64,000 bases of DNA from Nocardia speluncae NBRC 108251 (GTDB lineage Bacteria; Actinomycetota; Actinomycetes; Mycobacteriales; Mycobacteriaceae), in NCBI RefSeq assembly GCF_001613245.1, contig NZ_BDBZ01000012.1, positions 62,001-126,000 of the forward strand, read 5' to 3'. The position numbers and the translations under genes were made by a program. Positions 46,688 to 55,645 of this stretch are shown one piece after another (position 1 is the stretch's first letter; each line of letters begins with the position of its first letter). The notes under the pieces were generated by a model, which did not search any database, was not told the DNA's origin, and saw only the letters and a program-made list of their open reading frames with translations.

Positions 46688-48475
46688 CTACTTGATCTCG
46701 GCGAGCACCGTGCCCTGGGTGATCGCGGCGCCGGCGGCCACAGCCAGGCCGGTGACCACGCCTGCCTTGTGCGCGTTCACCGGGTTCTCCATCTTCATGG
46801 CCTCGAGCACCGCGATCAGATCGCCGGCCTCCACCGACTGACCTTCCTCGACGGCGACCTTGACGACGGTGCCCTGCATCGGCGCGGTGACCGCGTCACC
46901 GGAAGCGGCACCGCCGCCCGCGCCGCCCCGCTTACGCGGCTTCGGCTTCTTGCGTACGGCGCCCGCTGCCGCAGCGGCACCCGAACCGATCGAGAACTGA
47001 CCCGGCAGTGATACCTCGACCCGCCGGCCGCCGACCTCGACCACGACCTTCTGTCGCGGTTCGTCGTCCTCGTCGGCGGGGGCTCCGCCGGTGAACGGCT
47101 CGACGGTGTTCTTCCACTCGGTCTCGATCCACTTGGTGTAGACGTCGAACGATTCGCCGTTGCCGACGAAAGCGGGATCCTCCACGATCGCCCGGTGGAA
47201 CGGGATCACCGTGGCCAGGCCTTCGACGTGGAACTCGGCCAGCGCGCGCCGCGCCCGCTCCAGCGCCTGGGTGCGGTTCTCGCCGGTGACGATGAGCTTG
47301 GCCAGCATCGAGTCGAACTGGCCGCCGATCACGCTGCCGGCCACCACACCGGAGTCCACGCGCACGCCCGGGCCGGTCGGCTCGGAGTACGCGGTGACGG
47401 GGCCGGGGGCCGGCAGGAAGCCGCGGCCGGCGTCTTCACCGTTGATCCGGAACTCGAAGGAGTGCCCACGCGGGGTCGGATCCTCGGTGAGTTCCAGCTT
47501 TTCCCCGTTGGCGATCCGGAACTGCTGGCGGACCAGGTCCAATCCGGAGGTCTCCTCGGTGACCGGGTGCTCCACCTGCAGGCGGGTGTTGACCTCGAGG
47601 AAGGACACGGTCTCGCCCTGCACCAGGTACTCCACGGTGCCGGCGCCGTAGTAGCCGGCCTCTTTGCAGATCCGTTTGGCGGACGAGTGGATTTCGGCGC
47701 GCACCTCGTCGGTCAGGAACGGGGCAGGGGCCTCTTCGACCAGTTTCTGGAAGCGGCGCTGCAGCGAGCAGTCGCGGGTGCCGGCGACGATCACATTGCC
47801 GTGCTGATCGGCCAGGACCTGCGCCTCGACGTGGCGGGCCTTGTCCAGGTACTGCTCCACGAAGCATTCCCCGCGACCGAAGGCGGCCACGGCCTCGCGG
47901 GTGGCCGATTCGAACAGTTCGGGGATCTCCTCGATGGTGTGCGCGACCTTCATCCCGCGACCGCCACCACCGAACGCCGCCTTGATCGCGACCGGAACGC
48001 CGTACTTCTTCGCGAACTCCACGACCTCGGTCGCATCCTTGACCGGATCCTTGGTGCCCGCCGCCATCGGGGCGTTCGCGCGCTCGGCGATATGCCGGGC
48101 GGTGACCTTGTCGCCGAGGTCGCGGATGGACTGCGGAGAGGGGCCGATCCAGATCAGCCCGGCGTCCAGGACGGCCTGGGCGAACTCAGCGTTCTCGGAG
48201 AGAAAGCCGTAGCCGGGGTGGATGGCATCTGCGCCGGACTTGGCCGCGGCGCCGAGGATCTTGTCGAAGACCAGATACGACTCGGCCGAGGTCTGCCCGC
48301 CCAGGGCGAACGCTTCGTCGGCGAGCTTGACGAAGGGTGCGTCGGCATCGGGTTCTGCGTAAACCGCGACACTGCCGAGACCGGCGTCCTTGGCCGCCCG
48401 GATAACGCGGACGGCAATCTCGCCTCGGTTAGCTACGAGTACCTTCGTGATCCGCGCGCTGGCATGGCTGGGCAC
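46688..48475 (-). CDS. accA3: acyl-CoA carboxylase alpha subunit (biotin carboxylase + biotin carboxyl carrier)
   Basis: Carboxylates its own biotin and, with AccD/AccE subunits, makes malonyl- or methylmalonyl-CoA for fatty and mycolic acids. The GTG at 48475 ([11 protein letters not shown]), four bases after AGGAGG, is the likely start and gives 595 residues; an ATG at 48505 is also in frame. Biotin carboxylase motifs [21 protein letters not shown] and [11 protein letters not shown] are intact. The biotinyl-Lys sits in EAMKMENP near the C-terminus. Beta and epsilon subunits are encoded 3-5 kb away. Confidence 0.97.
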   Translation of the reverse strand: MPSHASARITKVLVANRGEIAVRVIRAAKDAGLGSVAVYAEPDADAPFVKLADEAFALGGQTSAESYLVFDKILGAAAKSGADAIHPGYGFLSENAEFAQAVLDAGLIWIGPSPQSIRDLGDKVTARHIAERANAPMAAGTKDPVKDATEVVEFAKKYGVPVAIKAAFGGGGRGMKVAHTIEEIPELFESATREAVAAFGRGECFVEQYLDKARHVEAQVLADQHGNVIVAGTRDCSLQRRFQKLVEEAPAPFLTDEVRAEIHSSAKRICKEAGYYGAGTVEYLVQGETVSFLEVNTRLQVEHPVTEETSGLDLVRQQFRIANGEKLELTEDPTPRGHSFEFRINGEDAGRGFLPAPGPVTAYSEPTGPGVRVDSGVVAGSVIGGQFDSMLAKLIVTGENRTQALERARRALAEFHVEGLATVIPFHRAIVEDPAFVGNGESFDVYTKWIETEWKNTVEPFTGGAPADEDDEPRQKVVVEVGGRRVEVSLPGQFSIGSGAAAAAGAVRKKPKPRKRGGAGGGAASGDAVTAPMQGTVVKVAVEEGQSVEAGDLIAVLEAMKMENPVNAHKAGVVTGLAVAAGAAITQGTVLAEIK

Positions 48476-48561
48476 TGAGCCTCCTGTTGCAATCTCTGTG
48501 GTCATGGGCCGCGCCTCGGCTCCGCTCCCGCGGATCGGGGTCCGCCGTTCCGTAAAAGGGC

Positions 48562-48617
48562 CGGATCGCTTCGTGGGCTCCGCTTCCGTGGGTTCGGATC
48601 CGCTACGCGGGCTCCGC
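48562..48617. repeat. imperfect direct repeats GGATCGCT..GGGCTCCGC
   Basis: GGATCGCTTCGTGGGCTCCG (48563 on) and GGATCCGCTACGCGGGCTCC (48596 on) are near-copies, and a shorter related stretch with GGCTCCGC is at 48518-48535. Origin unknown. Confidence 0.55.
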
Positions 48618-48684
48618 GCCCGGTCGACATGTATGTCTCGGGGCGAGTGTAGGCAGTCTGCCAACAATGCCGGAAACCGGATAG

Positions 48685-48702
48685 CCCTACTGAGTAGTAG
48701 GG
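48685..48702. promoter_or_regulatory. palindrome CCCTACT-GAGT-AGTAGGG upstream of accA3
   Basis: Perfect seven-base arms with four-base spacer, 210 bp upstream of the accA3 start. It shares CTACT-N4-AGTAG with the accD5 upstream palindrome. Confidence 0.45.
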
Positions 48703-48890
48703 GGATAGATCACAGTGTCTGTAGCGCGCCTCCTGCGCATCGCATCGAGCACTGACAGCAGGGGCGGGCCGACCCCTTTTCAGGGCCTCGCTGAACGCGG
48801 CTCCGCCGCTGGTTGCGCCGGATTTCCGGGGGTGGTCGAGGCTGCCGGATACGGTCGGCGTGGTGGCGCCGCCGGTCGAGTCGGAACCGA

Positions 48891-49751
48891 CTACACACCT
48901 CCGGTGGCGATGGGCATGCGGACGGAGTTGCCCCATTCGGTCCAGGAGCCGTCGTAGTTGCGGACCGGATCACAGCCGAGAAGGTATTTCAGGACGAACC
49001 AGGTGTGGCTGGAGCGTTCGCCGACACTGCTGTAGGCGGTGAGGGGGTCGGCGTCGGTGAGGTGGCCGTAGATCGCGTCGAGTTCGGCTCGCGGCCGGAA
49101 CCGGCCGTCGGGACCCAGGGCGCTGGTCCAGGGAATATTGACGGCGGTCGGGATATGCCCGCCGCGCAGCGCGCCGCCCGGGGCTGTGTCGCCGGAGAAG
49201 CCGGCGTATTCCTGTGGGGACCGGACGTCGACGAGGGCGGTGCCGAGCTGCTCGAGAACGTCCTCCCGGAACGCACGCACGGTCTTGTCGTCGCGATGGA
49301 CCCGCGGATAGTGGCTGCGGGCGGGCTCGGGGGTTTCGAAGACAGTATCGCGACCCTCGGCGATCCAGGCGTCGCGGCCGCCGTCGAGCAGCCGGACATC
49401 GGCGTGACCGAACATGGTGAAAACCCACAGTGCGTGCGCGGCATGCGAGTTACCGTCATTGCCGTACAGCACGATGGTGTCGTCGTGTTCGATGCCCTGG
49501 GAGCACATGAGTTCGGTGAATCGCTCACCGTCGATATAGTCACGGGTTACGGGGTCGTCGAGATCGCTGCGCCAGTCGAGCTTGTCTGCGCCCGGAACAT
49601 GGCCGATGCCGTAGAGGAGGACATCGGCATTACATTCGATGATCTTGAGACCGGGGGTGCCGAGGTTTGCCGACAACCATTGTGTGGTTACCAAACGGTG
49701 TGGGCAAGCATACGAGCCGAAGGCGGGATATGGGTCCGGGGCGACGGGCAC
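48891..49751 (-). CDS. sseA: SseA-like two-domain sulfurtransferase, catalytic Cys replaced by Ser
   Basis: 286 residues from GTG at 49751 (GAAGGA upstream). Two rhodanese domains: the first has GHVPGA, DTIVLYG and LLDGGRDAW, the second LVDVRSPQEYAG, GHIPTAVNIPW and the active-site loop GERSSHTWF. In thiosulfate sulfurtransferases this loop begins with Cys-Arg, as in SseA of M. tuberculosis; here residues 241-242 are Ser-Ser (codons AGC AGT at 49026-49031). Persulfide chemistry should be lost. It is between accA3 and the divergent HTH regulator, at the same place as Rv3283. Confidence 0.9.
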   Translation of the reverse strand: MPVAPDPYPAFGSYACPHRLVTTQWLSANLGTPGLKIIECNADVLLYGIGHVPGADKLDWRSDLDDPVTRDYIDGERFTELMCSQGIEHDDTIVLYGNDGNSHAAHALWVFTMFGHADVRLLDGGRDAWIAEGRDTVFETPEPARSHYPRVHRDDKTVRAFREDVLEQLGTALVDVRSPQEYAGFSGDTAPGGALRGGHIPTAVNIPWTSALGPDGRFRPRAELDAIYGHLTDADPLTAYSSVGERSSHTWFVLKYLLGCDPVRNYDGSWTEWGNSVRMPIATGGV

Positions 49752-49919
49752 GTTCGAGGATCCTTCACAGGAGATGGGCAGTGCTGACGACAGGTTCGAG
49801 CCGCACTGTGGATAGTAAGTGTGACTTGACGTGAACTTGTTGCAGAGCACAAAGTCGGTGCAATGGGCGAATTAGTCGCATACGGCTTCGGTAAAGTCTC
49901 CCCGAAGGAGGGGTGAGCT

Positions 49920-50888
49920 ATGTCTGATTCTTGGCCGCGGCGGCGCCTGCTCGCGATCCTCCGCAGCGCGAGCGAACCCCTCGACGCACAGCAGCTGGCA
50001 CAGATCACCGGTCAGCATGTCACCACGGTGCGTTTCCACCTGGACATTCTCACCCGCGAGTCGCTGGTCCGGCAGTTCCAGCAGCCGCCACGCGGGCGTG
50101 GCCGCCCGCGCATCGGCTATCGCGCGGTCCAGCGCAGCATCGGGTATCAGGACCTGGCCCAAGCGCTCGCCGATCAGCTCGGCCCCGATCCCGACCGGCA
50201 GGCGGCAGCCGGGCTGGCCGCGGGCCGGGCCTGGGGCGGCAAACTCGAGACGCCCGACGAGCCGATCGAATCGGTGCAGGACGCAAAGGACCGGACCGTC
50301 TCGCTCATGTCGGAATTGGGTTTCGCCCCGGAACGAGACAGCGCCGGCCGCGACGCCGGGGACACCGCGGTGGTCCGGCTGACGGCCTGCCCGTTGCGCG
50401 ATCTGGCGCGGACCCACACCGAGGTGGTGTGCGGGGTGCACCGCGGCCTGCTCGCGGAGCTGCTGGAGGGATCCGGTGCACCGGGCACGGTGGATGCCGA
50501 ACTCGTCCCGTTCGTGGCCGACGAGATCTGCGAAGTGCGATTGCGGCGGGCCGGGCCGTCGGAGCCTGCCACCGCCCCGGGACAGAACCAGGTTTCCGCG
50601 TCGCCGCGGCCGCCGGCCGAACCGGGCCTGATCGACGCGGCCGCCGGACAAGCCGCGCGGGTATCACGAATGGCGGGACAGGCGGTACGGCCGGCGAGTC
50701 AGCTTCCACCGGCTTCGGCGGGGCCGGGCACCGGCGTCCTACCGACCTCGTCCGGTCCGCTCACGCCCGCCGCGCGACAGCAGGGCGGGCGAGTGTTTCG
50801 TTCTGCGGCGGGTTCAGGGCCGGCCGTCGGCCCACAACCGGTCGATACCGACGCCCACTTCCTGCAACAGTCGGCGCAGCAGTGGTAG
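49920..50888 (+). CDS. winged-HTH regulator with a Cys cluster (COG2345 / SufR-DeoR type)
   Basis: 322 residues from ATG at 49920, preceded by AGGAGGGG. The N-terminal winged HTH (about 1-70) includes QHVTTVRFHLDILTRESLV. The middle has C157, C171, H174 and C204 in the layout CPL...VC.VH..L...C typical of the SufR-like family, which can bind an Fe-S cluster. The last 110 residues are Pro/Ala-rich and disordered; they overlap the 3' end of maf antisense by 75 bases. Divergent from sseA, which it may regulate. Confidence 0.85.
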   Translation: MSDSWPRRRLLAILRSASEPLDAQQLAQITGQHVTTVRFHLDILTRESLVRQFQQPPRGRGRPRIGYRAVQRSIGYQDLAQALADQLGPDPDRQAAAGLAAGRAWGGKLETPDEPIESVQDAKDRTVSLMSELGFAPERDSAGRDAGDTAVVRLTACPLRDLARTHTEVVCGVHRGLLAELLEGSGAPGTVDAELVPFVADEICEVRLRRAGPSEPATAPGQNQVSASPRPPAEPGLIDAAAGQAARVSRMAGQAVRPASQLPPASAGPGTGVLPTSSGPLTPAARQQGGRVFRSAAGSGPAVGPQPVDTDAHFLQQSAQQW

Positions 50889-51470
50889 CCCGATACCGAC
50901 CACGCTGGACGGATCGCCGTCGATCCGGTCGACGAACCAGCCGCCCAGGCCGTCCAGCGTGAACGCGCCTGCCACCTGCAATGGTTCGCCGGTGGCGATA
51001 TAGGCGTCCAGTTCGGCCGGGTCCGGTTTCCCGAAGTGCACGGTGGTCGCACTGCAATCGAGGGCCTCCGCGGCCACCACACCGGAACGGAGCCGGAGCA
51101 CGCAGTGCCCGGTCAGCAGATCGGCATTGTTTCCGGCCATGGCCTGCCAGCGAGCCTGGGCCACCTCCGCCGTATGTGGTTTTCCTTGGAGTTCGCCGTC
51201 GATCAGCAGCATCGAATCGCAACCGACGACGACGAGATCCTCAGTCGTCCCGTTGCCGTCCACGGCGAGCGCGGCGGCGACCGAGTGGGCCTTGGCCCGG
51301 GCCAGCTCCACCACGATGTCGCGGGGACCGGTATCGGCGGGTAGCGCGGCCGCTACCGCATCCTCGTCCACGTCCGACACCCGGACGATCGGTTCGAGAC
51401 CGGCGGCACGGAGTACCGACCGGCGGGCCGGGGACGCGGAAGCGAGCACCAGGCGGGTCACGTCCGGCAT
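50814..51470 (-). CDS. maf: Maf family nucleotide pyrophosphatase
   Basis: Hydrolyses non-canonical or modified NTPs such as dTTP/UTP analogues. 218 residues from ATG at 51470. The N-terminal LVLASASPARRSVLRAAG signature, GCDSMLL and the C-terminal GLPLLRRLLQEVG are complete. Equivalent to Rv3282. It follows accE5 by 16 bases on the same strand. The 3' end overlaps the convergent regulator. Confidence 0.92.
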   Translation of the reverse strand: MPDVTRLVLASASPARRSVLRAAGLEPIVRVSDVDEDAVAAALPADTGPRDIVVELARAKAHSVAAALAVDGNGTTEDLVVVGCDSMLLIDGELQGKPHTAEVAQARWQAMAGNNADLLTGHCVLRLRSGVVAAEALDCSATTVHFGKPDPAELDAYIATGEPLQVAGAFTLDGLGGWFVDRIDGDPSSVVGIGLPLLRRLLQEVGVGIDRLWADGRP

Positions 51471-51486
51471 TCTCCTGTGTTCGATA

Positions 51487-51813
51487 TCAGAAACGCAGAT
51501 TCGACAGCTGCGGGTAGGAGTACGGCGAGAACGGCGAGCTACCGCGGTGCAGTTGGGTCGGTCGGCCCCACAGATCTTGTGGCCCGTTGTCGGCGGGCCC
51601 CGCAGCCGCGGCGGCGGCAGTGAACAGGCAGACCAGTGCGGCGATATCTGCGTCGCTGGGCGCACCCTTGTCGATGACCAGGAACGGCTGCCGGCCATCG
51701 GTCTCGGCGGCAGGGCTCGCATCGGCAACGCTTGCGGTATCGACCGCCAGATCCCTGGTGGCGAGGTCCAGTTCGGCTGCGGCCAATACTTCTTCTTCTG
51801 CCACAATCGTCAC
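51487..51813 (-). CDS. accE5: acyl-CoA carboxylase epsilon subunit
   Basis: 108 residues from GTG at 51813 (GAGAGGA upstream). An Ala/Asp-rich N-terminus is followed by FLVIDKGAPSDADIAALVCLF and a C-terminal GPQDLWGRPTQLHRG block, the pattern of the small epsilon subunits that stimulate AccA3-AccD5 in mycobacteria. Placed between accD5 and maf with tight spacing, exactly as Rv3281. Confidence 0.85.
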   Translation of the reverse strand: MTIVAEEEVLAAAELDLATRDLAVDTASVADASPAAETDGRQPFLVIDKGAPSDADIAALVCLFTAAAAAAGPADNGPQDLWGRPTQLHRGSSPFSPYSYPQLSNLRF

Positions 51814-51924
51814 AGTGCCAGATCCTCTCTCTTGCCTCGATCGGGCGCGCGTAGTTCGGCCCGATCACCTTCCACCGATCGTGTTTCCGAGATCAGTGTG
51901 CGGCTCATTGAGCGTATCGCTGGA

Positions 51925-53565
51925 TCACAGCGGGATGTTGCCGTGTTTCTTCGGCGGAAGGGTCACCATCTTGCGCTCGAGCAGCCGCAGTGCGGACACG
52001 ATCTGGCCGCGCGTATGCGACGGCGGGATCACGGCGTCCACGTAACCGCGTTCGGCGGCAACGTAGGGGTTGACCAACGTGTCCTCGTACTCGTTCTGTA
52101 GTTCCAGCCGCAGTTTGTCCACGTCAGCGCCTTCTTTGGCAGCCTCGGCGAGCCGCTTGCGATAGACGAATCCGACCGCGCCCGAGGCGCCCATCACCGC
52201 GATCTGGGCGGTGGGCCAGGCCAGGTTCACATCGGCACCCATATGTTTGGAGCCCATGACGTCGTAGGCGCCGCCGTAGGCCTTACGGGTGATGATCGTG
52301 ATTTTGCCCACAGTGGCCTCACCGTAGGCGTAGAGCAGCTTGGCGCCGCGCCGGATGATGCCGTTGTATTCCTGGTCGGTGCCGGGCAGGAAGCCGGGCA
52401 CGTCCACCAGGGTGATGATCGGGACGTTGAACGCGTCGCAGGTGCGTACGAAGCGTGCGGCCTTCTCCGAGGCATCGATATCGAGGCAACCGGCGAACTG
52501 GGTGGGCTGGTTGGCGACGATGCCCACGCTGCGGCCGTCGACCCGGCCGAAGCCCACGATGATATTCATGGCCCGTTCGGCCTGGATCTCCAGGAATTCG
52601 TCGTCGTCGAGCAGCCGGCGGATGACCTCGTGCATGTCATAGGGCTGGTTCGGTGAATCCGGGATCAGGGTGTCGAGTTCGAGATCCTCTTCGGTGAGCG
52701 AATCCTCGATCGCGCCGGTGATCGGGTCCGATGCCGGGAAACGCGGCGCCTCGGCGCGGTTGTTGCTGGGCAGGTAGGACAGCAGATCCTTGACGTAATC
52801 GAGGGCGTCCTGTTCGCCGGAGGCCACATAGTGCGCCGTCCCCGACTTGGCCATATGAGTGTGGGCGCCGCCCAGCTCCTCCATGGTGACCTCTTCACCG
52901 GTGACGGTCTTGATGACGTCCGGTCCGGTGATGAACATCTGGCTGGTCTGATCGACCATGACGACGAAGTCGGTGAGCGCGGGGGAGTACACGTGCCCGC
53001 CGGCAGCGGCGCCCAAGATCAGCGAGATCTGCGGGATCACACCGGAGGCCTGGATGTTGCGGTGGAAGATCTCGCCGTAGAGGCCGAGCGAGACGACGCC
53101 CTCCTGGATCCGGGCGCCGGCACCGTCGTTGATACCGATCAGCGGGCGGCCCGTTTTGATCGCCAGGTCCATGACCTTGACGATCTTCTCGCCGTACACC
53201 TCGCCGAGGCTGCCGCCGAACACCGTGGAGTCCTGGCTGAAGAGGCATACTTCGCGGCCGTCGATGGCGCCGTAACCGGTCACTACGCCGTCGCCGAGCG
53301 GGCGCTGCTTGTCGAGGCCGAAATTGACGCTGCGGTGCCGGGCCAGGGCATCGAGTTCGACGAAGGAACCTTCGTCGACCAGGGCGAGAATGCGTTCCCG
53401 GGCGGTCAACTTCCCCTTGGCGTGGACCTTGTCGACCGCGGCCTCACCCATGGGATGCTGGGCCTCATCCAGCCGATTCCGCAGGTCAGCCAGTTTGCCG
53501 GCGGTGGTGTGGATATCGGGCGCACCTGCCGAATCCGGCGTGGGCTGCTGCTGGACACTCGTCAT
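51925..53565 (-). CDS. accD5: propionyl/acyl-CoA carboxylase beta subunit
   Basis: Carboxyltransferase that moves CO2 from biotin to acetyl- or propionyl-CoA. 546 residues from ATG at 53565. N-terminal acyl-CoA-binding half with [13 protein letters not shown] and GGAHTH; C-terminal half with the [12 protein letters not shown] and [13 protein letters not shown] oxyanion motifs, and an Asp in a substrate-determining position close to that of AccD5. First gene of accD5-accE5-maf. A palindrome lies 49 bp upstream. Confidence 0.96.
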   Translation of the reverse strand: MTSVQQQPTPDSAGAPDIHTTAGKLADLRNRLDEAQHPMGEAAVDKVHAKGKLTARERILALVDEGSFVELDALARHRSVNFGLDKQRPLGDGVVTGYGAIDGREVCLFSQDSTVFGGSLGEVYGEKIVKVMDLAIKTGRPLIGINDGAGARIQEGVVSLGLYGEIFHRNIQASGVIPQISLILGAAAGGHVYSPALTDFVVMVDQTSQMFITGPDVIKTVTGEEVTMEELGGAHTHMAKSGTAHYVASGEQDALDYVKDLLSYLPSNNRAEAPRFPASDPITGAIEDSLTEEDLELDTLIPDSPNQPYDMHEVIRRLLDDDEFLEIQAERAMNIIVGFGRVDGRSVGIVANQPTQFAGCLDIDASEKAARFVRTCDAFNVPIITLVDVPGFLPGTDQEYNGIIRRGAKLLYAYGEATVGKITIITRKAYGGAYDVMGSKHMGADVNLAWPTAQIAVMGASGAVGFVYRKRLAEAAKEGADVDKLRLELQNEYEDTLVNPYVAAERGYVDAVIPPSHTRGQIVSALRLLERKMVTLPPKKHGNIPL

Positions 53566-53916
53566 GGCTCGGAGTGTAACCAGAGCCTTAGGGCCCTGTT
53601 AACCCACATCTCGCTACTCACGAGTAGAGCGCGGTGCCGAAAACCCCAGGTGGGTCGGTTGCCGCTGGTCGTTATGTGTACCGCAAATCACCGCGAACCG
53701 TGGTGACGACACCATGCGATCGCCGCGTCCGGGCCGCCGCTCACGCGAGTCGGGGCGCCGACCGGGCTCAGTGGGAACGGGGGTGGCGTCGACGCCGGTC
53801 TTCTCGCCGGCGCACAGACCCGCGGACGGGCTGTTAAATCGCTTTCGCTGTACCTACCCGAGGCAATATCCTTGTAACAGGCCGATTTTCGAGCCAAGAG
53901 GGGAGGTGGACCTGCT
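53566..53916. other. 351-bp divergent promoter region of accD5
   Basis: No gene supported on either strand. Holds the accD5 promoter with the palindrome at 53614-53627, and the AT-richer stretch TGTTAAATCG (53830s) with AATATCCTTGTAAC (near 53864-53878) before the small plus-strand gene. Confidence 0.5.
53614..53627. promoter_or_regulatory. palindrome CTACTC-AC-GAGTAG upstream of accD5
   Basis: Perfect six-base arms, 49 bp before the accD5 start, so inside its promoter. Related sites are in the accA3 upstream region and the sdh leader. Candidate operator for a carboxylase or lipid regulator. Confidence 0.55.
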
Positions 53917-54099
53917 ATGTGGCACTGGACAACTCGCACCGGACAGTACCCCGAAGCCGTGGCGTTCACGCGGCGGGTGACCGAGCCGGAACCGACGATC
54001 ACCGAACAGTCCCCCGAGACCGAACCCGAACCCGAAGAAGCCGAACCCGAAGCGATTCGGCGCCCGGCACCGGCCGGAGGCTTCGACCTCGCCGGATAA
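53917..54099 (+). CDS. small acidic protein (60 aa), hypothetical
   Basis: ATG at 53917 with GGGGAGG a short distance upstream gives a 60-residue product: an aromatic start (MWHWTT), then Glu/Pro-rich repeats (TEPEPT, ETEPEPEE). No known family. AT-richer upstream DNA resembles a promoter. Between divergent accD5 and the downstream birA. Confidence 0.5.
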   Translation: MWHWTTRTGQYPEAVAFTRRVTEPEPTITEQSPETEPEPEEAEPEAIRRPAPAGGFDLAG

Positions 54100-54228
54100 C
54101 TCCCTCGCCCCACGTACTCCAGCACACCCAGCGGGCGGCGCCTGTCTCCGGTTCACCTACCTGGAGGCCGGGATGGGCCTCCAGCCCGCCCGCGTCGGTG
54201 CGTAGGTAGACGAAGTACCCTGCCCCTG

Positions 54229-55026
54229 GTGGACAGGCCTCCGTTGGATATCGAACGTTTGCGGCACGCGCTCACCGAAACCCCGGAACTGAAGTTCTTC
54301 ACCGGGATAGAGGTGGTCGAATCGACCGGCTCCACCAACGCCGATCTACTCGCGCGGGCCGAGGACCCGGATGTCGATCGGGTGGTGTTGGTCGCAGAGG
54401 CCCAGGAGCAGGGGCGCGGCCGGCTCGCCCGGCCCTGGACCAGCCCGCCCCGCGCGCAGATCTCGCTCTCGCTGCTCGTCCGGACCGACGGGCTCGATCC
54501 CGAATTGCTCGGCTGGCTACCGCTGCTCACCGGCACTGCGGTGGTCGACGCGCTGCGGTCGGCGACCGGTGTGCCGGCGGCGTTGAAATGGCCCAATGAT
54601 GTCCTGATCGAAGGGCGCAAGATTGCGGGCATCCTCACCGAGGCCGCTGCCGGGGGTCCGCGATCGGCCGTGGTGATGGGCGTCGGGCTCAATGTGAGTC
54701 TCGGTGCCGACGAACTGCCCGTTCCGCACGCGACCTCACTCACCCTGTGCGATGTGCCCGATCCGGACCGCACCGGCCTGGTCCTGGCACTGCTGACGGA
54801 ATTCGCGAAGCGCTACTCTGCCTGGCGCGACGCAGACTGGGATACCGGCGATCTCGCCGACGCCTATCGGGAACGCTGCGCGACGCTCGGCACCCCTGTG
54901 CGCGCGGAACTTCCGGGCGGCGGGCTGCTCACCGGAATCGCCCGCGATATCGACACTTCGGGCCGTTTGCTGATCGGCGAGGAAGCGGTCTCCGCCGGAG
55001 ATATCACCCACCTGCGCCCGAGTTGA
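54229..55026 (+). CDS. birA: biotin-[acetyl-CoA carboxylase] ligase
   Basis: Attaches biotin to AccA-type carrier domains. 265 residues from GTG at 54229. ESTGSTNADLL, biotin-binding EQGRGRLARPWTSP (GRGR at 62-65) and KWPNDVLIEGRKIAGIL are intact; the C-terminal SH3-like domain ends LRPS. No N-terminal HTH, so it is a monofunctional ligase. Equivalent to Rv3279c, next to its target genes. Confidence 0.95.
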   Translation: MDRPPLDIERLRHALTETPELKFFTGIEVVESTGSTNADLLARAEDPDVDRVVLVAEAQEQGRGRLARPWTSPPRAQISLSLLVRTDGLDPELLGWLPLLTGTAVVDALRSATGVPAALKWPNDVLIEGRKIAGILTEAAAGGPRSAVVMGVGLNVSLGADELPVPHATSLTLCDVPDPDRTGLVLALLTEFAKRYSAWRDADWDTGDLADAYRERCATLGTPVRAELPGGGLLTGIARDIDTSGRLLIGEEAVSAGDITHLRPS

Positions 55027-55045
55027 ACACCGAGTGCCCCGAAAA

Positions 55046-55070
55046 CCCGCGTCGCCCGAAGCGACCCGGG
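55046..55070 (+). terminator. hairpin after birA
   Basis: CCCG-C-GTCGC pairs with GCGAC-C-CGGG around CCGAA, with one C-C mismatch, followed by ATTT. Located 19 bp after birA and before the PH-domain gene. Confidence 0.45.
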
Positions 55071-55092
55071 ATTTCGGCGGTAATGTGCGGTC

Positions 55093-55605
55093 ATGGGATA
55101 TCCGGAGGATGCGCTGGCGCCCGACGAGGAGCTGATCCTGCACACCCACCCCCATTGGAAGATGCTGTTGTGGCCCGTCACCACGCTCATCGTCGTTACC
55201 GCGCTGGCCGGTTTCCTGGGTGGTCTGGTGTCGCGTACTACCGAGTCGACGACGCGCTCGGTGTTGCTGTTGCTGATCCTCGCGATCTGGCTGGCGGTGC
55301 TGGTCTGGCGGAGTGTGGGGCCGATCCTGGACTGGCGGTCGACGCATTTCATCGTCACCGACCGCCGCGTACTGGTGCGCGAAGGCGTGCTCACTCACAG
55401 CGGTCTCGATATTCCGATGACCCGTATTTCCAGTGTCCAGTTCCGGCACGGCTTGGTGGACCGGATGTTCCGGACCGGCGAGCTGATCATCGGTTCGTCG
55501 TCGGAGGAACCGCTGGAGTATTCCGATATTCCGAATGTGGAACAGGTGCACGCACTGCTGTACCACCAGGTTTTCGAGGCCACCCCGCGGCACGGCGGCT
55601 ACTGA
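55093..55605 (+). CDS. membrane PH-domain (YdbS/DUF304) protein
   Basis: 170 residues from ATG at 55093. A short soluble start (LAPDEELILHTHPHWK), two membrane helices at about residues 25-46 and 56-76, then a bacterial PH domain with FIVTDRRVLVREGVL and IPMTRISSVQ. Corresponds to Rv3278c. Role unknown; perhaps envelope homeostasis. The two-component genes follow. Confidence 0.9.
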   Translation: MGYPEDALAPDEELILHTHPHWKMLLWPVTTLIVVTALAGFLGGLVSRTTESTTRSVLLLLILAIWLAVLVWRSVGPILDWRSTHFIVTDRRVLVREGVLTHSGLDIPMTRISSVQFRHGLVDRMFRTGELIIGSSSEEPLEYSDIPNVEQVHALLYHQVFEATPRHGGY

Positions 55606-55645
55606 GAGCGCGGTCCCGAGATCGGCGGACCGTAACCTTGTTCGC

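Larger units (their letters stand above)
48476..48890. other. 415-bp accA3 upstream region with repeats
   Basis: No gene supported. It contains direct repeats near the accA3 start, a palindrome at 48685-48702, and at 48778-48796 a 19-base sequence also found inverted at 25336-25354. Confidence 0.55.

Noticed and set aside
46932..48478. Long plus-strand frame antisense to accA3 (47195-48478)
   Set aside because: Shadow of a strongly conserved gene.
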